A DNA stretch of 64,000 bases from Blastomussa wellsi (lineage: Eukaryota; Cnidaria; Anthozoa; Scleractinia; Plerogyridae), in assembly GCA_947652115.1 (NCBI GenBank), contig OX393569.1, forward strand, positions 3,543,080 to 3,607,079, written 5' to 3'. A program made the translations under genes and the position numbers. Every line of letters starts with the position of its first letter. The first letter of the stretch is position 1. The notes under the pieces were generated by a model. That model worked only from the letters and a program-made list of their open reading frames with translations, was not told the origin of the DNA and ran no database searches. Shown one piece after another: positions 33,675 to 45,726 of the stretch.

Positions 33675-36600
33675 CTATCAATTTATGTTAAACCTGGACA
33701 GTTCGAAAAAATTAATAAAAAATGTATCTACTGACAATTATACGATTTTATTATATGGCTACAATAGTACGCACGCTCTGATTGGCTGCTGAGCGGGCAA
33801 GATTTTTTTTGTAATGACTGGGCTACGGCTCTGTTAAGTTGTGAGTAAAAGCTACGAGCGCGTGGGCGAAAGCAACAAAAAATATGGACAAAGCACAACT
33901 ATATTTTCAATAACTGAAAGAAAAACTAGCATACAGATTCTTCTTTAGTATGAGCGACGAAGAGAGCCATAGCGGTAGCAATTTTTATTATCCAATTGAC
34001 GAAGAACAGGCCAAAACTGAGCCAAACAACATGAGCAAAGTTATCACTCACAAAGACGAAAATTTCGGTAACAGTCAAGAGGAATTACAAAAGTTTGTTC
34101 AAGAACTGACAATTGAAAACACTGTGAAGAAACGTCAAGTGACATGAAGTGTTTTTACCGTTTTCTTGGCGACATAAACAAGACAAATGTTCAGATTTTG
34201 GACTTACCACCGAAAGAACTTGACCACTTCCTGGGAAAGTTCTTTAAAGACGTATTAAAGGAAAATCAATGGCGAGGAATACGAGCCAATTACTTTGACG
34301 GAACTGCAGAGAAGTATCCAGAGGTTTCTGTCTGATTCCGGGTCCAAGATGAACATTCTGAAGGACGATGAGTTCGCGTTTTCACGAAAAGTGCTGGAAG
34401 CCAAGCGTAAAAACCTCGTTGTGCAAGGCAAAGGCAACCATCTAGAGTGGCGCATTTGATGTAGAAAATCCCGTAGCCCTTCAGAGAACCATGTGGTGGA
34501 TTCTGTCCCTGCATTTCGTGTTTAGAGCCTGTGACGAGAGCCGCAAATTGTGCTGGGGAGACGTTTCCTTGCAGACGGATCCAATTCAAGATTGCAGCGA
34601 AATGCTTGTTTGGCTGAATGAGCTGTAAATAATGCGAGCGTTCCAGCAGCTTCAAATGGTATTTTTCCTGTAGCGAATATCAGCAGTATCTCTGGATGTT
34701 ACTTTCAGATTTTCAGTGGTGCAGTGAAATTGATCCAACAAGGAAAAAGCGACATTATGTTGTTGAGAGCGACGTTATGTTGTTTAATATTCATTGCAAG
34801 CATCACTGAAATCACTGCAAGTTCTTCCCACGTGTTCAAAATTCAATCACAAACTGGGCCCACCTTTGCCTTAGCTTTTAAAATTTTTAACGGTCAAACA
34901 CTTGTAAACACAGGTCAGTGTGTTTTTTGGAAATTTAAGTGGTTAAATTTGCCCTAGATCTTGACGTAAAGACAAAAATGGTCTCATTGTCAAAGAAACT
35001 GTGTCTTGTGGTTTTGATCGCATTGCTAGGTTCGTTTCGGTTCAGTGAACACGACCTCGAATGATAACGTTAAACGCAAAAATTTTAGTCAGGTGGACAT
35101 CAGTGTTATAAATCTAAAATTCTCTCTTGGTTGGCTTTTAACTTTTTTAAACCAATGAAGGGCCAAAGTTTTCAGTCAAAAGATATTAATTTTTTATGAG
35201 CATTGTAAGTTCTAACATTTACACAACTCAGTGCCAGACATAAGTTTTAGATTTTTAATAATTGTGATGATGTCGTTGATCTGTAAATTCTTTATCCATG
35301 TAGCTAGTGGTAATCATAGTAACATGATCTTGTAGGTACATGTGCTTCACTACTCTCATTATGCCGTTTTATCCCAAGCCTATTTTCAATGAATTGCAGA
35401 GTAGCTGGTAGGTAGCTGTGAGGCAGTTTAGTTCTTGTAGTAATCTTTGAAAGAAAGTCACTGGAAAACTCAGATTAGTGAGGGTAGTTAATCCACTTGC
35501 AAGTCATTGTCACTTTGTAAAAACCCCATTCTATTCTGGTCCCATTTTTTGCATATTTTCAGGTGCAACTCCAAAACAAACTGGAAGGAACATTGTTTTG
35601 GTGGAAGGAGTGCGAACACCTTTCCTTATGGCTGGCACCAGGCAAGTGTAGAAATGATGATGACGATGCTGATGAAGTATGGTGATCAAAGAAACGATTT
35701 TAAGATGTACACGTACATGTATGAAATAACTCAATTTAAGATTTATACAACTAAATGTTTGAACTGTGCTATCAATATTACTTTCAGTTACGCTGACCTA
35801 CTGTCACATGACATTCAAAGAGGAGCACTAGAGTAAGTCATGGCACTTGTCATTAAGAAGGTGTTATACCAAGGTGATACTTGGTCACAATTAGAATGTG
35901 ATTGAATTAAAAATGCACTTGACCACGCTGTTAAATGGAGAATTGTGGTCTAGGTTCAGCCCTGGCCTGGATACTGCGTCATGGTTTTGGACAAGACACT
36001 TTTCTCTCTCTCCTCTCTTCACCCAGGTGTATAAATGGGTTCCAGCAAATTTGCTGCTGGGGAATAACCCTGGGATGGACCAGCATCCCATCCAGGGGAG
36101 AGTAGAAATACTTCTAGTCTCTTCATGCTGAGGAAACTGGGATAAACTCTGGCCTGATAAGCCGCTAGGCTCGTAGGCAGACTTTTTTACAGACATATAA
36201 TTTTGTTTTGTGTGCTCAGCTTGTTTGTAAATTTTCATTTTAGAGGTCTGGTATCAAGAACTGGAATAAGTAAAGGTTGGTACCAAACAACAAACCACAA
36301 TTTGTTAAAATTGTATCGCATTCTCTAAAGGTTGCCAAATCTTAAGTTTTTACACTGTGACATTTTTTGCAGATGCAGTGGATCATATTGTTATTGGCAC
36401 AGTGATTCAAGAAGTAAAAACCAGTAATATTGCAAGAGAGGTATAGGACTCTTCTTGACCATTGTTCTTCTTTATTTTGGTACAAAATAATGATCAAGAT
36501 CTGTTTTCTTCTTACAACATTCAATACATTGTCAAATTAACGGGTAAAGAGGCAATTCAGGGACAATTCATTGCAGCAACAAATAGGCCACTTTCAATAT

Positions 36601-39600
36601 ATTAAAATTCAGCATGGTAGCGAGGCCAAGAGGACACAAAAAAGAAAATAAAAATGCATGTTTATTAATTTCTTCTGTTTGTGTCCTCTAGGCTTCACTA
36701 TCAAGCTGAATTATAATACAGTGAAAGTGACCTATTGCCTTGTGTAACAGTGGCAGGATTTTGTTACTTTCGTTCAGTGCCACAAATTATTTCAAACCTG
36801 CTTGAATTAGTGAGACTGATCGCAACAAGGCTTATAGGTGAATAATGAACGTTCCAGTTCTGATTGTGTATAGGTAGTAGATCCCAGGGTTGTCAAAACA
36901 AGCTGGCAATTGGCGCATTTCACCTGCTATTCTGAATACTGTGCCGGCTACTCCGAATGTTAGTAGGTCAGTTCTGAGTGTGATATTGGAGAAATAAAAT
37001 GGAAATAGACGCCTACTTTTTGGATTGAACCAGCGACTCAAAAACCCACTGACAACCCTGAGATCCCCTCTACTAACTATGGATTCTATTACATTTGTAT
37101 CATTCAACAAGCAACAAAAGTTAAAAATATAGCATTTCCGTCCTTGTTCTGCTGCTTGAACAGAAAATCATAAAAAAGTTAGCTCCCAGAAGAAAATAAT
37201 TTCAGTCATCTCAAACTGCAAATTTATTCCTGCTAAACAAATAAAAAATCACCAATATGCAAAATAAAACTCCTGCAAAATTTTCATGCTACATGGTAGT
37301 CACTTTCAGAGAAAAGGATTGCAAGCAAATATCAATTATTACGTATTTTATGTTGTGGTTCTGTTTTTCATCAGGCTGCCCTAGGGGCTGGGTTCTCAGA
37401 CAAGACTCCTTGTCACACTGTCACTATGGCTTGTATCTCATCAAACCAGTCAATCACTTCAGGTAAAATAAATTGTGTGAAATAAAAACAAATCAAAGTA
37501 AAACTTTTTCTAAAAATGTCAGATACACAGTAGTGGCTGGAATTTGCATCTCTTTAAAAATTGCTGCAGCAAATTGAACGCTCAAACTCAAGCTCAACAT
37601 CGTTAATTTTAATGAACCACATCGTAACCTGGTTGTAATAATATGAACAGTGGAGAATCCTCAAAAACAAAGACAACGGGTCTGAAATGTGGCTGCAAAA
37701 ATCTTCTGCACATCAAGAATAAATCTCCAGATGTACAAAGCGATGAAAATCCATCAAATTATAAACCAAAGTTCAAAGTTATGTGCAAGCATGAAACCAC
37801 ACATGCTGACATACTGAGGAAGAGGGGCTTTCTTCAGAATTCGGAAATTTCGAAATCACAAGTTCAAACAATCTCTGTTGTATTAAAACATACTCATATC
37901 CATAGAAGTCGATTTGTAAAAGCAAATCAGAATGTATGATTGCAGGAAAAATCCATTTCCTCCCTATGGAAGATTATTGTAAATTCTAACGGGTAGAATG
38001 ATCTTCAAGGCCAAGTTTTTAAAAGGAAAGTATGAACCCAAAACAAGAATTTTCCAAGGGGAGGGGGTGCTAAAACCTGTAAGCCTCTGTGTGGGAGTAT
38101 GAATATTTTTTTGGAACAATTCACTTCACTTGTTGGTATGCATTTCCTTAAAGGAATTTGCTGTTTTGCATTTCAGCTATTGGCCTGGTTGCCAGTGGTC
38201 AATGTGATACAGTGATTGCTGGTGGGGTGGAATTTATGTCAGACGTTCCCATCAGACTCAGCAGACCTCTCAGAAAAACTTTACTAACTTTAAACAAGGT
38301 TAAGTACACATGTAAAGTAACGTAAAATAAAGTTATTAAATGAAGTAACGTAACATGATTATGCAAAATCTAAAATGGGCCCAAGGCTTGGGGGAGAAAA
38401 CTAAAAAAATATATCAAAAAATGTAAATGGGGATTACTGAATCCCAAGTCTCAGAGCAGAGTAAATTTTTGTTATTATAACAGTTTAACCACTTTTTAAT
38501 AGGCCATTTCCAAGATGCTGTGTTCCTCTGTTTCAAGACGAGTCTTGGTGCACAACTTACTCGAGTTTTACTCGTACATCTTTTGTTGTGAAAATCAAAC
38601 TTATTTCCATATGAAAGGTTGTGCACCAAGACTCGTTTTGAAACAGAGGTAGAAGGCAACTCGGAAATGACTTATTAAATGTGAATCACATTCTTTCATG
38701 CAGATTTAATTCATTCAGAGGCCAACTGAAAGCTGTTCTCGGCTTCTGATTGAACAATGACTGCATGCTAATTACACTGTCTGTAAGTTAGATTAGATTT
38801 CAAAACCATGGTCACAGCTCTGGTTACCTTTGTTTTTAACTTGCTGAATTATTAATGAGTTTGAGAAGGTGTGTGGCAAAAAAATGTGCACTGTGTAGTA
38901 CGATGTTTAGATGCTGCTTCTTTACAAGAAGGTACATCATTTCTTATCTTTTCTCTTCAGGCCAAATCTCTTGGTGCCAGATTGGGGCTTCTCTCCAAGA
39001 TCAGACCAAGTTTTCTTTCTCCTGAGGTGACTTACATCTTCAAACTTTTTACCACTGATTTTCACTACCAATTCTGAATGTTTATAATCAGAGTGGTGTT
39101 CATGTGAGCGTCAAACAGGCTTTTAGCCTGATGGGTGTCCTATGAATGACCACTTTTAGTGAAAGTTACCGGTAATATGAATTGCTTTATTGAGCATGCT
39201 GATCATTCTCTTCTCATCATTTTCAGCTGCCAGCTGTTGCTGAGTTCTCTACTGGTGAAACCATGGGACATAGTGGCGACAGGTACAGAGATTACAGTTT
39301 ATACCTTAAACAGTGTACATGTATCACAGGGTTCGTACTCTTTTGAGCTTTTGAAATTCCATGACTTTCCATGACCTTTTCCATGTCTTGTCCAAGTTTT
39401 CCATGACCTAAATTTGAGCATTTTCTGGGAGATCATCTTTCATTTTGGGCACATTTTTACGATTTTCTTCACAAAAAACCTAATCGATTTTGTACTTTTT
39501 TAATAAACAAAATTTCCATGACTTTCCATGACCCACACTTAAATTCCATGACTTTCCAGGCCTGGAAAATGAAATTATAAAATTCCATGACTTTCCAGGT

Positions 39601-40157
39601 TTTCCATGACCTGTACGAACCCTGTATCATACACATGTGACACTCCCATATTATCTAAAACATGAAGCCAGATTTCAACTCTCTTGTAACTGCAGTAGTT
39701 GCAGGGGAAAACAGTTGATAATTATATTGTTTTGTCATCAATTTCCTATTTGTTATGATCTGTGCATTAGAGTAGCATAAATACATGTATTCTGAAATGA
39801 TTATTTTCTTTTCTTTAGACTGGCAGCTGCTTTTGGTGTCAGTAGGCAAGAACAGGTAATTATCAATCATATATACCAGCTTGTAGTACAAAGATTTGGC
39901 TCATCCTTGGTGTAAGAACCTGTGATACTCACCAGTGGCAATAAAACAAAGAACAAACAAGACATCAGAGAACCTCGAAACAATACAGAACAGAAAAGCT
40001 TAAAAACGAAAAAAGTCACGGATTTGGTTTGGTATTATTGCAAGTTGAAAGATGTAAATTATTCCCTTTCAACTGAACAAATCTTCAGCAGCTCTTGTTA
40101 CATTCTTGAATCAGCAACAATTTTCCCAAACACTTTATCAAAAGTTTCCTCTAGTAG

Positions 40158-40202
<45 letters not shown>

Positions 40203-43200
40203 GTATAACAATATAATTTGGTTTTATCAAGTGGGTTGATAATGTCAATTGGCCACCGTAAAGAGATTCAAGAGCTGACGTTTCGAGCGCTCCGACGAAG
40301 GGCTAACGCTCGAAACGTCAGCTCTTGAATCTCTTTACGGTGGCCAATTGACATTATCAACCCAGTTGATAAAACCAAATTATATTGTTTCCTCTAGTAC
40401 ATCCATATAATTATAGTCCATGAATTTTGCATTCCTTCCTAAGTTAGCACGATGTCTGGAAGGAAGTCAATAAATCAGGTTAATCTGTACATTTACAGTT
40501 TCCTCTCTGTTACCTTTTTAGGATGAATATGCTTTAAGATCTCACACACTGGCCCATACAGCAGCAAGTGTAAGAAAATCTGTATTATTTTAACTTGGAT
40601 GTTGGGAATAAAATTAACAAAAGCACAAACAACAGGTGCAATGTCCCTAGCACCCACGACAATAATGTTGGTGGGAGGGGCAATAGGTGTAGAAATACTC
40701 TCAGTGGCTTTGTTACAGAAATCATTGTTGAGCATATAACATCACTGAGGTTTCTGCATTTCCTGTTCTGAAGTTGCATCGAACTACCTCTCATTCTCTT
40801 GGGTTGGAATAAATACATTTTGTTCTCCTTTTCAGGCTGGAAAGCTTGAGGATATCATACCCTACAAAGTACCTGGTATGTAGTACATCATATTCGTCCA
40901 CACCCATCAGCCATAAGTTCTCCCTTCCCTGTCTCGCTACTTTCCTGTTCCCTTGTTTTCTCTTTCCTTCCTTTTTACCTGAGAAAGAATTAATTATTAT
41001 TATTATTATCGAAAAGCGATGACGCACACGCACAAACAAACTGGAACCAGGAATTCTTGGTTCCAAATCTTAAAACACCCAGAACCATTGCTTTTCACAT
41101 AAGGGCGGATAAGGGTAACACAGGCTCTGGGTCGAGATTGGAATTCTGATGTCTTAAGAAAGTGCACTATGTCTCTTCATCAGAAACATGTAATCTTTCT
41201 TAAAATATCCTGGATAAAAGCTTATAAATAAGTTCGTATTTCTTTTTCTTTCTTTAGGGCGCTCAGAAACTGTGACAGCTGACAATGGAATCCGTGTCTC
41301 CACTCCACAGCAAATGGCTAAATTAAAGCCAGCATTTATTAAACCTCATGGAACCGTTACTGCTGCCAATGCTTCCTTCTTGGTAAGTCCTGTTGTCTTG
41401 TTAGAGCCACCTTCAAATTGGACATCGAAGATAATCATTACACTCGCTTTTTGGTGAAGTGGTTCTTAAAATTATACTTCACACAAAACTTCTCCTCTCT
41501 CGACAAAGCATTCCACAAACACAACTGAGGGTACTTTGTATGTCACAAGTCTCCATTCACTTGTTTCCTCAGAAGATAGGAGGAAGCTTAAAATATGACA
41601 AACAAACTAATGGCTTCAAAGGGGACTAGGAATAGGCTAGTTTCGAATTGTTTCTGCGTGAAAGCCTGGTAACTATTTTAGAGCATCAAGACGAGGTTCA
41701 GGGGAATAAAGACACGACAAAGGCGCTTATTTTGAAAGAAAAACAGGTGAAAATGAGGTATTGTGCCATTTCCGTGTGCAAAAACAATTCCAAAAAGCGA
41801 CCAGACCTCAACTTTTTTGATTCTCCGAGCGAAAAAAGGCCGAAACTCCTTGTCAGCTTGCCAGCAAAAGGTGCCCCTGATGCTCTAAAATAGTTACCAG
41901 GCTTTCACGCACAAACAATTCAAAACTAGGCTATTGTTCAGCTCTTACTGACAGCGAAGAAATGTTTTCTTTTCTCTTTGCCTCTTTTGCATGCTTACAG
42001 ACTGATGGTGCCTCAGCTTGTTTGATAATGAGTGAAGAAAAAGCTCTGGCCATGGGGTTCAAACCGAAGGCATATCTCAGGTAAAGATGGTGCATTGCCC
42101 TAAAACAATTACAGTGTATTTGAAATAGTAGAATCTTTGTGCATTATTGACATTATTCTGAATTTTACACTGATTTTCACTCTCTCTTTGATGACTGCAG
42201 GGACTTTGTATATGTTTCACAAGATCCCAAAGACCAGCTTCTATTGGGGTATTACCTTAGTTTCTTTAATTCCTCTGCATTTAGGATATAAACTTTGATC
42301 ATACCTGGATTAGAGCGAGTTTCAGTCGTACAACCAAAACCAAAGGACGGAGACAATCCATAATTTGGTCCAATCAACTCGAAGTATTATACGTAGCAAA
42401 CGATTGGTTGTGATTCTACTTCTGATTGGTTGAAAAAGTGGCACAAGATTTTTAAGCCAATCACTGGGCGTAGTAATGCAAAACCAAGCAAACGCGAACT
42501 ACTTTCGACAAAAAGCGCGGGAAACGTGCACGCGCGAGTCGCGATTGGTTTTGGTTTTACTCTTGATTGGTTGAAAAGGTGGGCCTGGCGCGAGATTTTT
42601 AAACCATTACTAAGCGAAGTAATGCAAAACCAAAGCGAACGCAGAATTACTTTTGACACTGAAGTGAAAACCGCTCTTATCAAAAGTAACTTCAAAATAG
42701 AGTTTTGCTAAGGAAGAAAAACAGTGGAAGGCGCAGTGCCTAATGGCCTAATGTCGCTAGTGAATACGAAGTATAAAAAGAAACTGACTTTTGAATTTGA
42801 TCAGGTTTTAATATGATTTGTAGACCAGCTTATGCCACTCCCAAAGTTCTGGAAAAATCTGGACTCAAGCTGGAGGATATTGATGTATTTGAATATCACG
42901 AAGCATTTGCTGTGAGTTTCTTCTGGTTCCTTTGAATCACTCGAAAAAAATTGCTGTTTCATTTTGGTGACAGTGACAATTGTGTTATTTCCTGTCCTTA
43001 AGGGTCAAATTCTGGCCAACCTGAAAGCCATGGACTCCGTCTGGTTTGCACAAAACTACATGGGAAGGTCTTCGAAGGTGAGGAATCTATAAAACGAATA
43101 TCATCGTTTTTTTGACGTGATTTCGTGAAGCTCGCAAAACATACCATAATAACAGGAAGGCCGACAATAACGGCGTGGTTCTGTAAAGGAGTTCTTGACA

Positions 43201-44198
43201 AATGACAGGAATCAATTTAAGTGGGAGGTTGGTGACCTAATGGTTAGTGCACCGGATTCCGGGTCGAGTCGAGCATTGTGTTCTTTTGCAGGACACTTTA
43301 CTCTGTTAGCGCACAGGAGTTTACACCGGAGTATATACGCATAACCATAAATTTTTGCTGGTGGTAACCCTGCGGTGGTCAAGCATCCCGTCCATTTTAC
43401 ATATTTCCTGTTCTTAATTCTTTACAGGTCGGTGTGCCACCGATGGACAAACTGAACACGTGGGGCGGATCGCTGTCTATTGGTCATCCATTTGGCGCCA
43501 CTGGTGTTCGATTGGTTACCACAGCTGCTAACAGACTTCAAAAGGAAGGCGGCAAATATGGGCTGGTCGCTGCTTGTGCAGCTGGGGGTCTGGTAAGTAG
43601 AAGAGGGCCTGGAATTAGGTTTGTATCTGTCTGAAGGTATGGGCCTTAATCACACGGCGGCCATGTTGAGTCCCGAGGGATGGAAAATTTTTGATTTGCC
43701 ACGCTGAAACTCGTTCCCAAACATTTCAACTCGACGCTCGGTACGAAATTTATTGTCGGTGGCCAATATGGCCGCCACGCGAATAAGGCCCATTGGGGAG
43801 CTCTGGTGACTCTGGGCACGAGAATGATTTTTAACCTTGTTCACTATGTCTGCTGTACACTTGTTGTTGTTTTCTCATCGATACGAGGCTTCTACAAAAG
43901 ACGTTATATTTTGGGGAGGGCTCTAGGAAACGAAGGTTCGTTTCCAGCAAAAACCGCGTTTTTAAGCCATTTTGTCCTTTCCATAAGACACGCCACCACT
44001 TTGTACATGCACTCGTAGAGTTTCTTTCGGACTTCTATCAAACGGACAGGCATATAGTCTCGATGTACAACCAAATTCCCACAACTCGCATTAACACAAC
44101 TCCATGACATCTGGTAAGGAGAATTGATATTTCGAGAGCTTGACAGTTTTTCTTTCTTCCAGGGTCACGGCATGATTGTGGAACGATATCCATCTTGA
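31582..44198 (+). CDS. HADHB: Mitochondrial trifunctional enzyme subunit beta (3-ketoacyl-CoA thiolase)
   Basis: Twenty coding exons join to 475 codons: 31582-31660, 33003-33053, 35563-35641, 35788-35832, 36244-36275, 36373-36440, 37375-37462, 38177-38298, 38961-39026, 39227-39282, 39819-39855, 40522-40569, 40836-40875, 41258-41382, 42001-42080, 42201-42248, 42824-42911, 43003-43077, 43428-43592, 44163-44198. The enzyme does the last, thiolytic step of long-chain fatty-acid beta-oxidation, in complex with HADHA at the inner mitochondrial membrane. The N-terminus ([19 protein letters not shown]) is an Arg/Lys/Ser-rich presequence. The nucleophile Cys lies in TMACISSNQ, followed by [27 protein letters not shown] and VAACAAGG, the classic thiolase motifs. 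Length equals the vertebrate protein (~474). The donor after exon 3 is GC (GCAAGT). All other splice sites are GT-AG. Confidence 0.96.
33425..33678 (-). mobile_element. Foldback family A copy 2 (13-bp target duplication)
   Basis: It is in reverse orientation to copy 1: starts CAATATAATTTGG, ends TTACCCCCTCTAT. Perfect inverted arms meet near 33527. The direct repeat CAATTTATGTTAA lies at 33412-33424 and 33679-33691, exactly 13 bp. Both arms retain a hammerhead-like core (CCGACGA at 33528-33534, GGGC/GCTC stem, GAAA at 33548-33551). It lies in HADHB intron 2. Confidence 0.87.
33950..34630 (+). pseudogene. Decayed Crypton-type tyrosine recombinase (DUF3504-like)
   Basis: The open start at 33950 gives an acidic N-terminus. 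Then comes a core-binding-like segment: [41 protein letters not shown] frameshift near 34265 leads to [20 protein letters not shown], and a second break near 34440 to [33 protein letters not shown]. The RAxDESRKLxWxD signature resembles the first catalytic Arg region of tyrosine recombinases in Cryptons and vertebrate DUF3504 proteins. At least two frameshifts and a missing C-terminal catalytic part make it a pseudogene. It lies in HADHB intron 2. Confidence 0.6.
35950..36187 (+). repeat. tRNA-derived SINE, 5'-truncated
   Basis: It begins within the B-box region (AGGTTCAGCC). It carries the family body: GGACAAGACACTTTTC, CTTCACCCAGGTGTATAAAT, GACCAGCATCCCATCCAGG, and the tail with GGCCTGATAAGCCGCTAGGC. 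It lies in HADHB intron 4. Confidence 0.7.
38498..38680. mobile_element. Foldback MITE
   Basis: The left arm GGCCATTTCCAAGATG, CTCTGTTTCAAGACGAGTCT, TGGTGCACAAC is the inverse of the right arm ending GGAAATGACTTATTAAA. No coding content. HADHB intron 8. Confidence 0.65.
39327..39624. mobile_element. MITE with CAGGGTTCGTAC termini, 5-bp TATCA duplication
   Basis: It starts CAGGGTTCGTACTC and ends GTACGAACCCTG, a 12-bp perfect terminal inverse. TATCA lies on both sides (39322-39326, 39625-39629). The interior repeats CCATGACTTTCCATGAC-type words. Same family as 4063-4287. HADHB intron 10. Confidence 0.78.
40157..40386 (+). mobile_element. Foldback family A copy 3 (13-bp target duplication)
   Basis: It starts GAGGGGGTAAGTTTC and ends CCAAATTATATT. 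The direct repeat GTTTCCTCTAGTA is at 40144-40156 and 40387-40399, exactly 13 bp. The arms meet at ~40290. The right arm has CCGACGA, a GGGC/GCTC stem and GAAA. HADHB intron 11. Confidence 0.88.
41631..41935. mobile_element. MITE with ~55-bp terminal repeats carrying a THAP-like fragment
   Basis: Left TIR AATAGGCTAGTTTCGAATTG followed by GCGTGAAAGCCTGGTAACTA. The right end is its inverse over about 55 bp with few mismatches. Inside, a frame at 41756-41893 starts [20 protein letters not shown] and then FFDSPSEK. The CxxxxC spacing and NNS..K pattern match the start of a THAP zinc finger, as used by P-element and Kolobok transposases. Only the N-terminus remains. HADHB intron 14. Confidence 0.6.
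42420..42665 (+). repeat. Direct repeat of ~90 bp, period ~146
   Basis: Two units share GATTGGTTGAAAA, then AGATTTTTAA and AGTAATGCAAAACCAA. They are at ~42423-42506 and ~42570-42658. The units are related to the dispersed repeat at 16455 and 46485. HADHB intron 16. Confidence 0.5.
43226..43400 (+). repeat. tRNA-derived SINE copy
   Basis: The A-box-like TGACCTAATGGTTAGTG is followed by the family body (GTGTTCTTTTGCAGGACACT) and GTGGTCAAGCATCCCGTCC. It is diverged from the 63531 copy. HADHB intron 18. Confidence 0.6.
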
Positions 44199-44407
44199 AA
44201 AGAAGTTTTCTAAAAAGACGCAATATTCCTGGTACTCTCTGCCAGCCACTTACAGATCACAAGTAAACGCTCGTTAAACCTGCACGCCATATAATCCTAC
44301 AAGGATATTTCTGCAGTGTTCGAGGCAGAAGGAGCTAATTATTTGTGGTACTTGTCTCGTTCAAATCGTGTTATTGGTTCATTTTGTACTGAAGACCAAT
44401 TAATAAA
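44199..44407 (+). terminator. HADHB 3' UTR with AATAAA signal
   Basis: The stop codon TGA ends at 44198. The first canonical AATAAA follows at 44402-44407 and is the likely polyadenylation signal. Confidence 0.5.
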
Positions 44408-45256
44408 GCAGGATTTAGTAAATGGACTTCGCTTGTTATTAATTTTGACTAATTTTCTTGTGACCCTACCACCTCACAACAAAAGTAAATGCGTACCATG
44501 AATTAAAAAGTTTATAAATTTTGCATTATTCTGCGAGGATTTTTCAGTCGTTATGGACTAAATTCAGCTTCAAAAGGTGAGCCACAATTTACTAGCGTAC
44601 AAGCGATGAAAATTTTGCTCGAAATTGAATGCACGCGCGAAATTGTCCGTTTTCTATTTATGTCCTGTCGGTTTTCAGGTCGCTTTGAACCTATTTAAAT
44701 GAGTTAGTTTCACTTGAACCTCTATATCATTTAAGAAGATGAAAGCAGTGAATTTGAAACTCGCTGTAATCGATTTGAAACGGCCCCAAAACGCCACAGA
44801 AAGTGAGAAACACAAGTAGCACATTGACACATAGGTGCTGATTTGGTTCTTTATGTCAGAGTTAGCTACAAACTACAGGTGGTTGAGGTGGTAATAGCTT
44901 GTGGTGGCAAGTGTGAAAATATTTCTGCATATAAAGTGATTCACGACCAAAAACAAACTATATTATTAAGTGACTGCACGAATTGACCCTGTATGGCGTA
45001 GGCTCTGCCCAAGTTTATCGGATACAAATGAAAATAAACATAACTTGTGGGAAGCTGAACAACAGCATTCCCCCTTAAGCATTACCCCTTAAATTAAACT
45101 CAGAACAACCCGGGCCCCCGGCTACAATTTCATCTTGTCTGTTTCGTCCATCTTGTATCTTGTCCATTTGTTAATGAGAGAGGCTCAATCAAATTTCCTC
45201 GTGACGAGTGTTTGTTCTTCCTGCCCCCAAAAAGCCGCACATAACCTGACATTGGC
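44408..45256. other. Intergenic, no gene recognised
   Basis: AT-rich sequence between the convergent ends of HADHB and the channel gene. Short frames only, without domains. Confidence 0.3.
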
Positions 45257-45309
45257 TGTATATAATTTGGTTTTATCAACTGGGTTGATAATGTCAATTG
45301 GCCACCGTA
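45257..45309 (+). repeat. Foldback family A fragment (copy 4)
   Basis: Only TATAATTTGGTTTTATCAAC through GGCCACCGTAAA is present, i.e. one partial arm. No flanking duplication could be found. Probably a truncated or deleted copy. Confidence 0.7.
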
Positions 45310-45726
45310 AAAATTAGACTGCTACCATTGTGTATTTGGCTTTTCCTTGGATCTTGACGCGGTAATCGTAGAACGGGAGGAATAGACGGGAGTTTCTCTT
45401 TGATTCCCCTTTTTCCCGTTATGCACCGATCGCCTCACTTCTCTCTCGTCCGTAAAACGAAAGCCTCTGAGGAGGAGAGAGTCTGGCGCGTACCGAGATC
45501 AAATTAACTGTAACTGTATTAAGAACAAATTAACTGTACGATAGAATCTCTCTTCTTGCATTGGTTAACTCAACCATTGGCCTGTCGGGCAGCAACGTGC
45601 TCCCTACACATCTGCCAGTCCCCTGTTGGCCATGGCTGGAATGCTGCTCCAGGTGTTCCCCATCTGGCTCGCATTGGTTCAAAACATCTTTATCAGACAT
45701 TACCTACAAGTAGTCAAACCATCACG

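Noticed and set aside
37643..37939. 98-codon plus-strand frame in HADHB intron 7
   Set aside because: No domain, no splice context and composition like the surrounding intron. Treated as chance.
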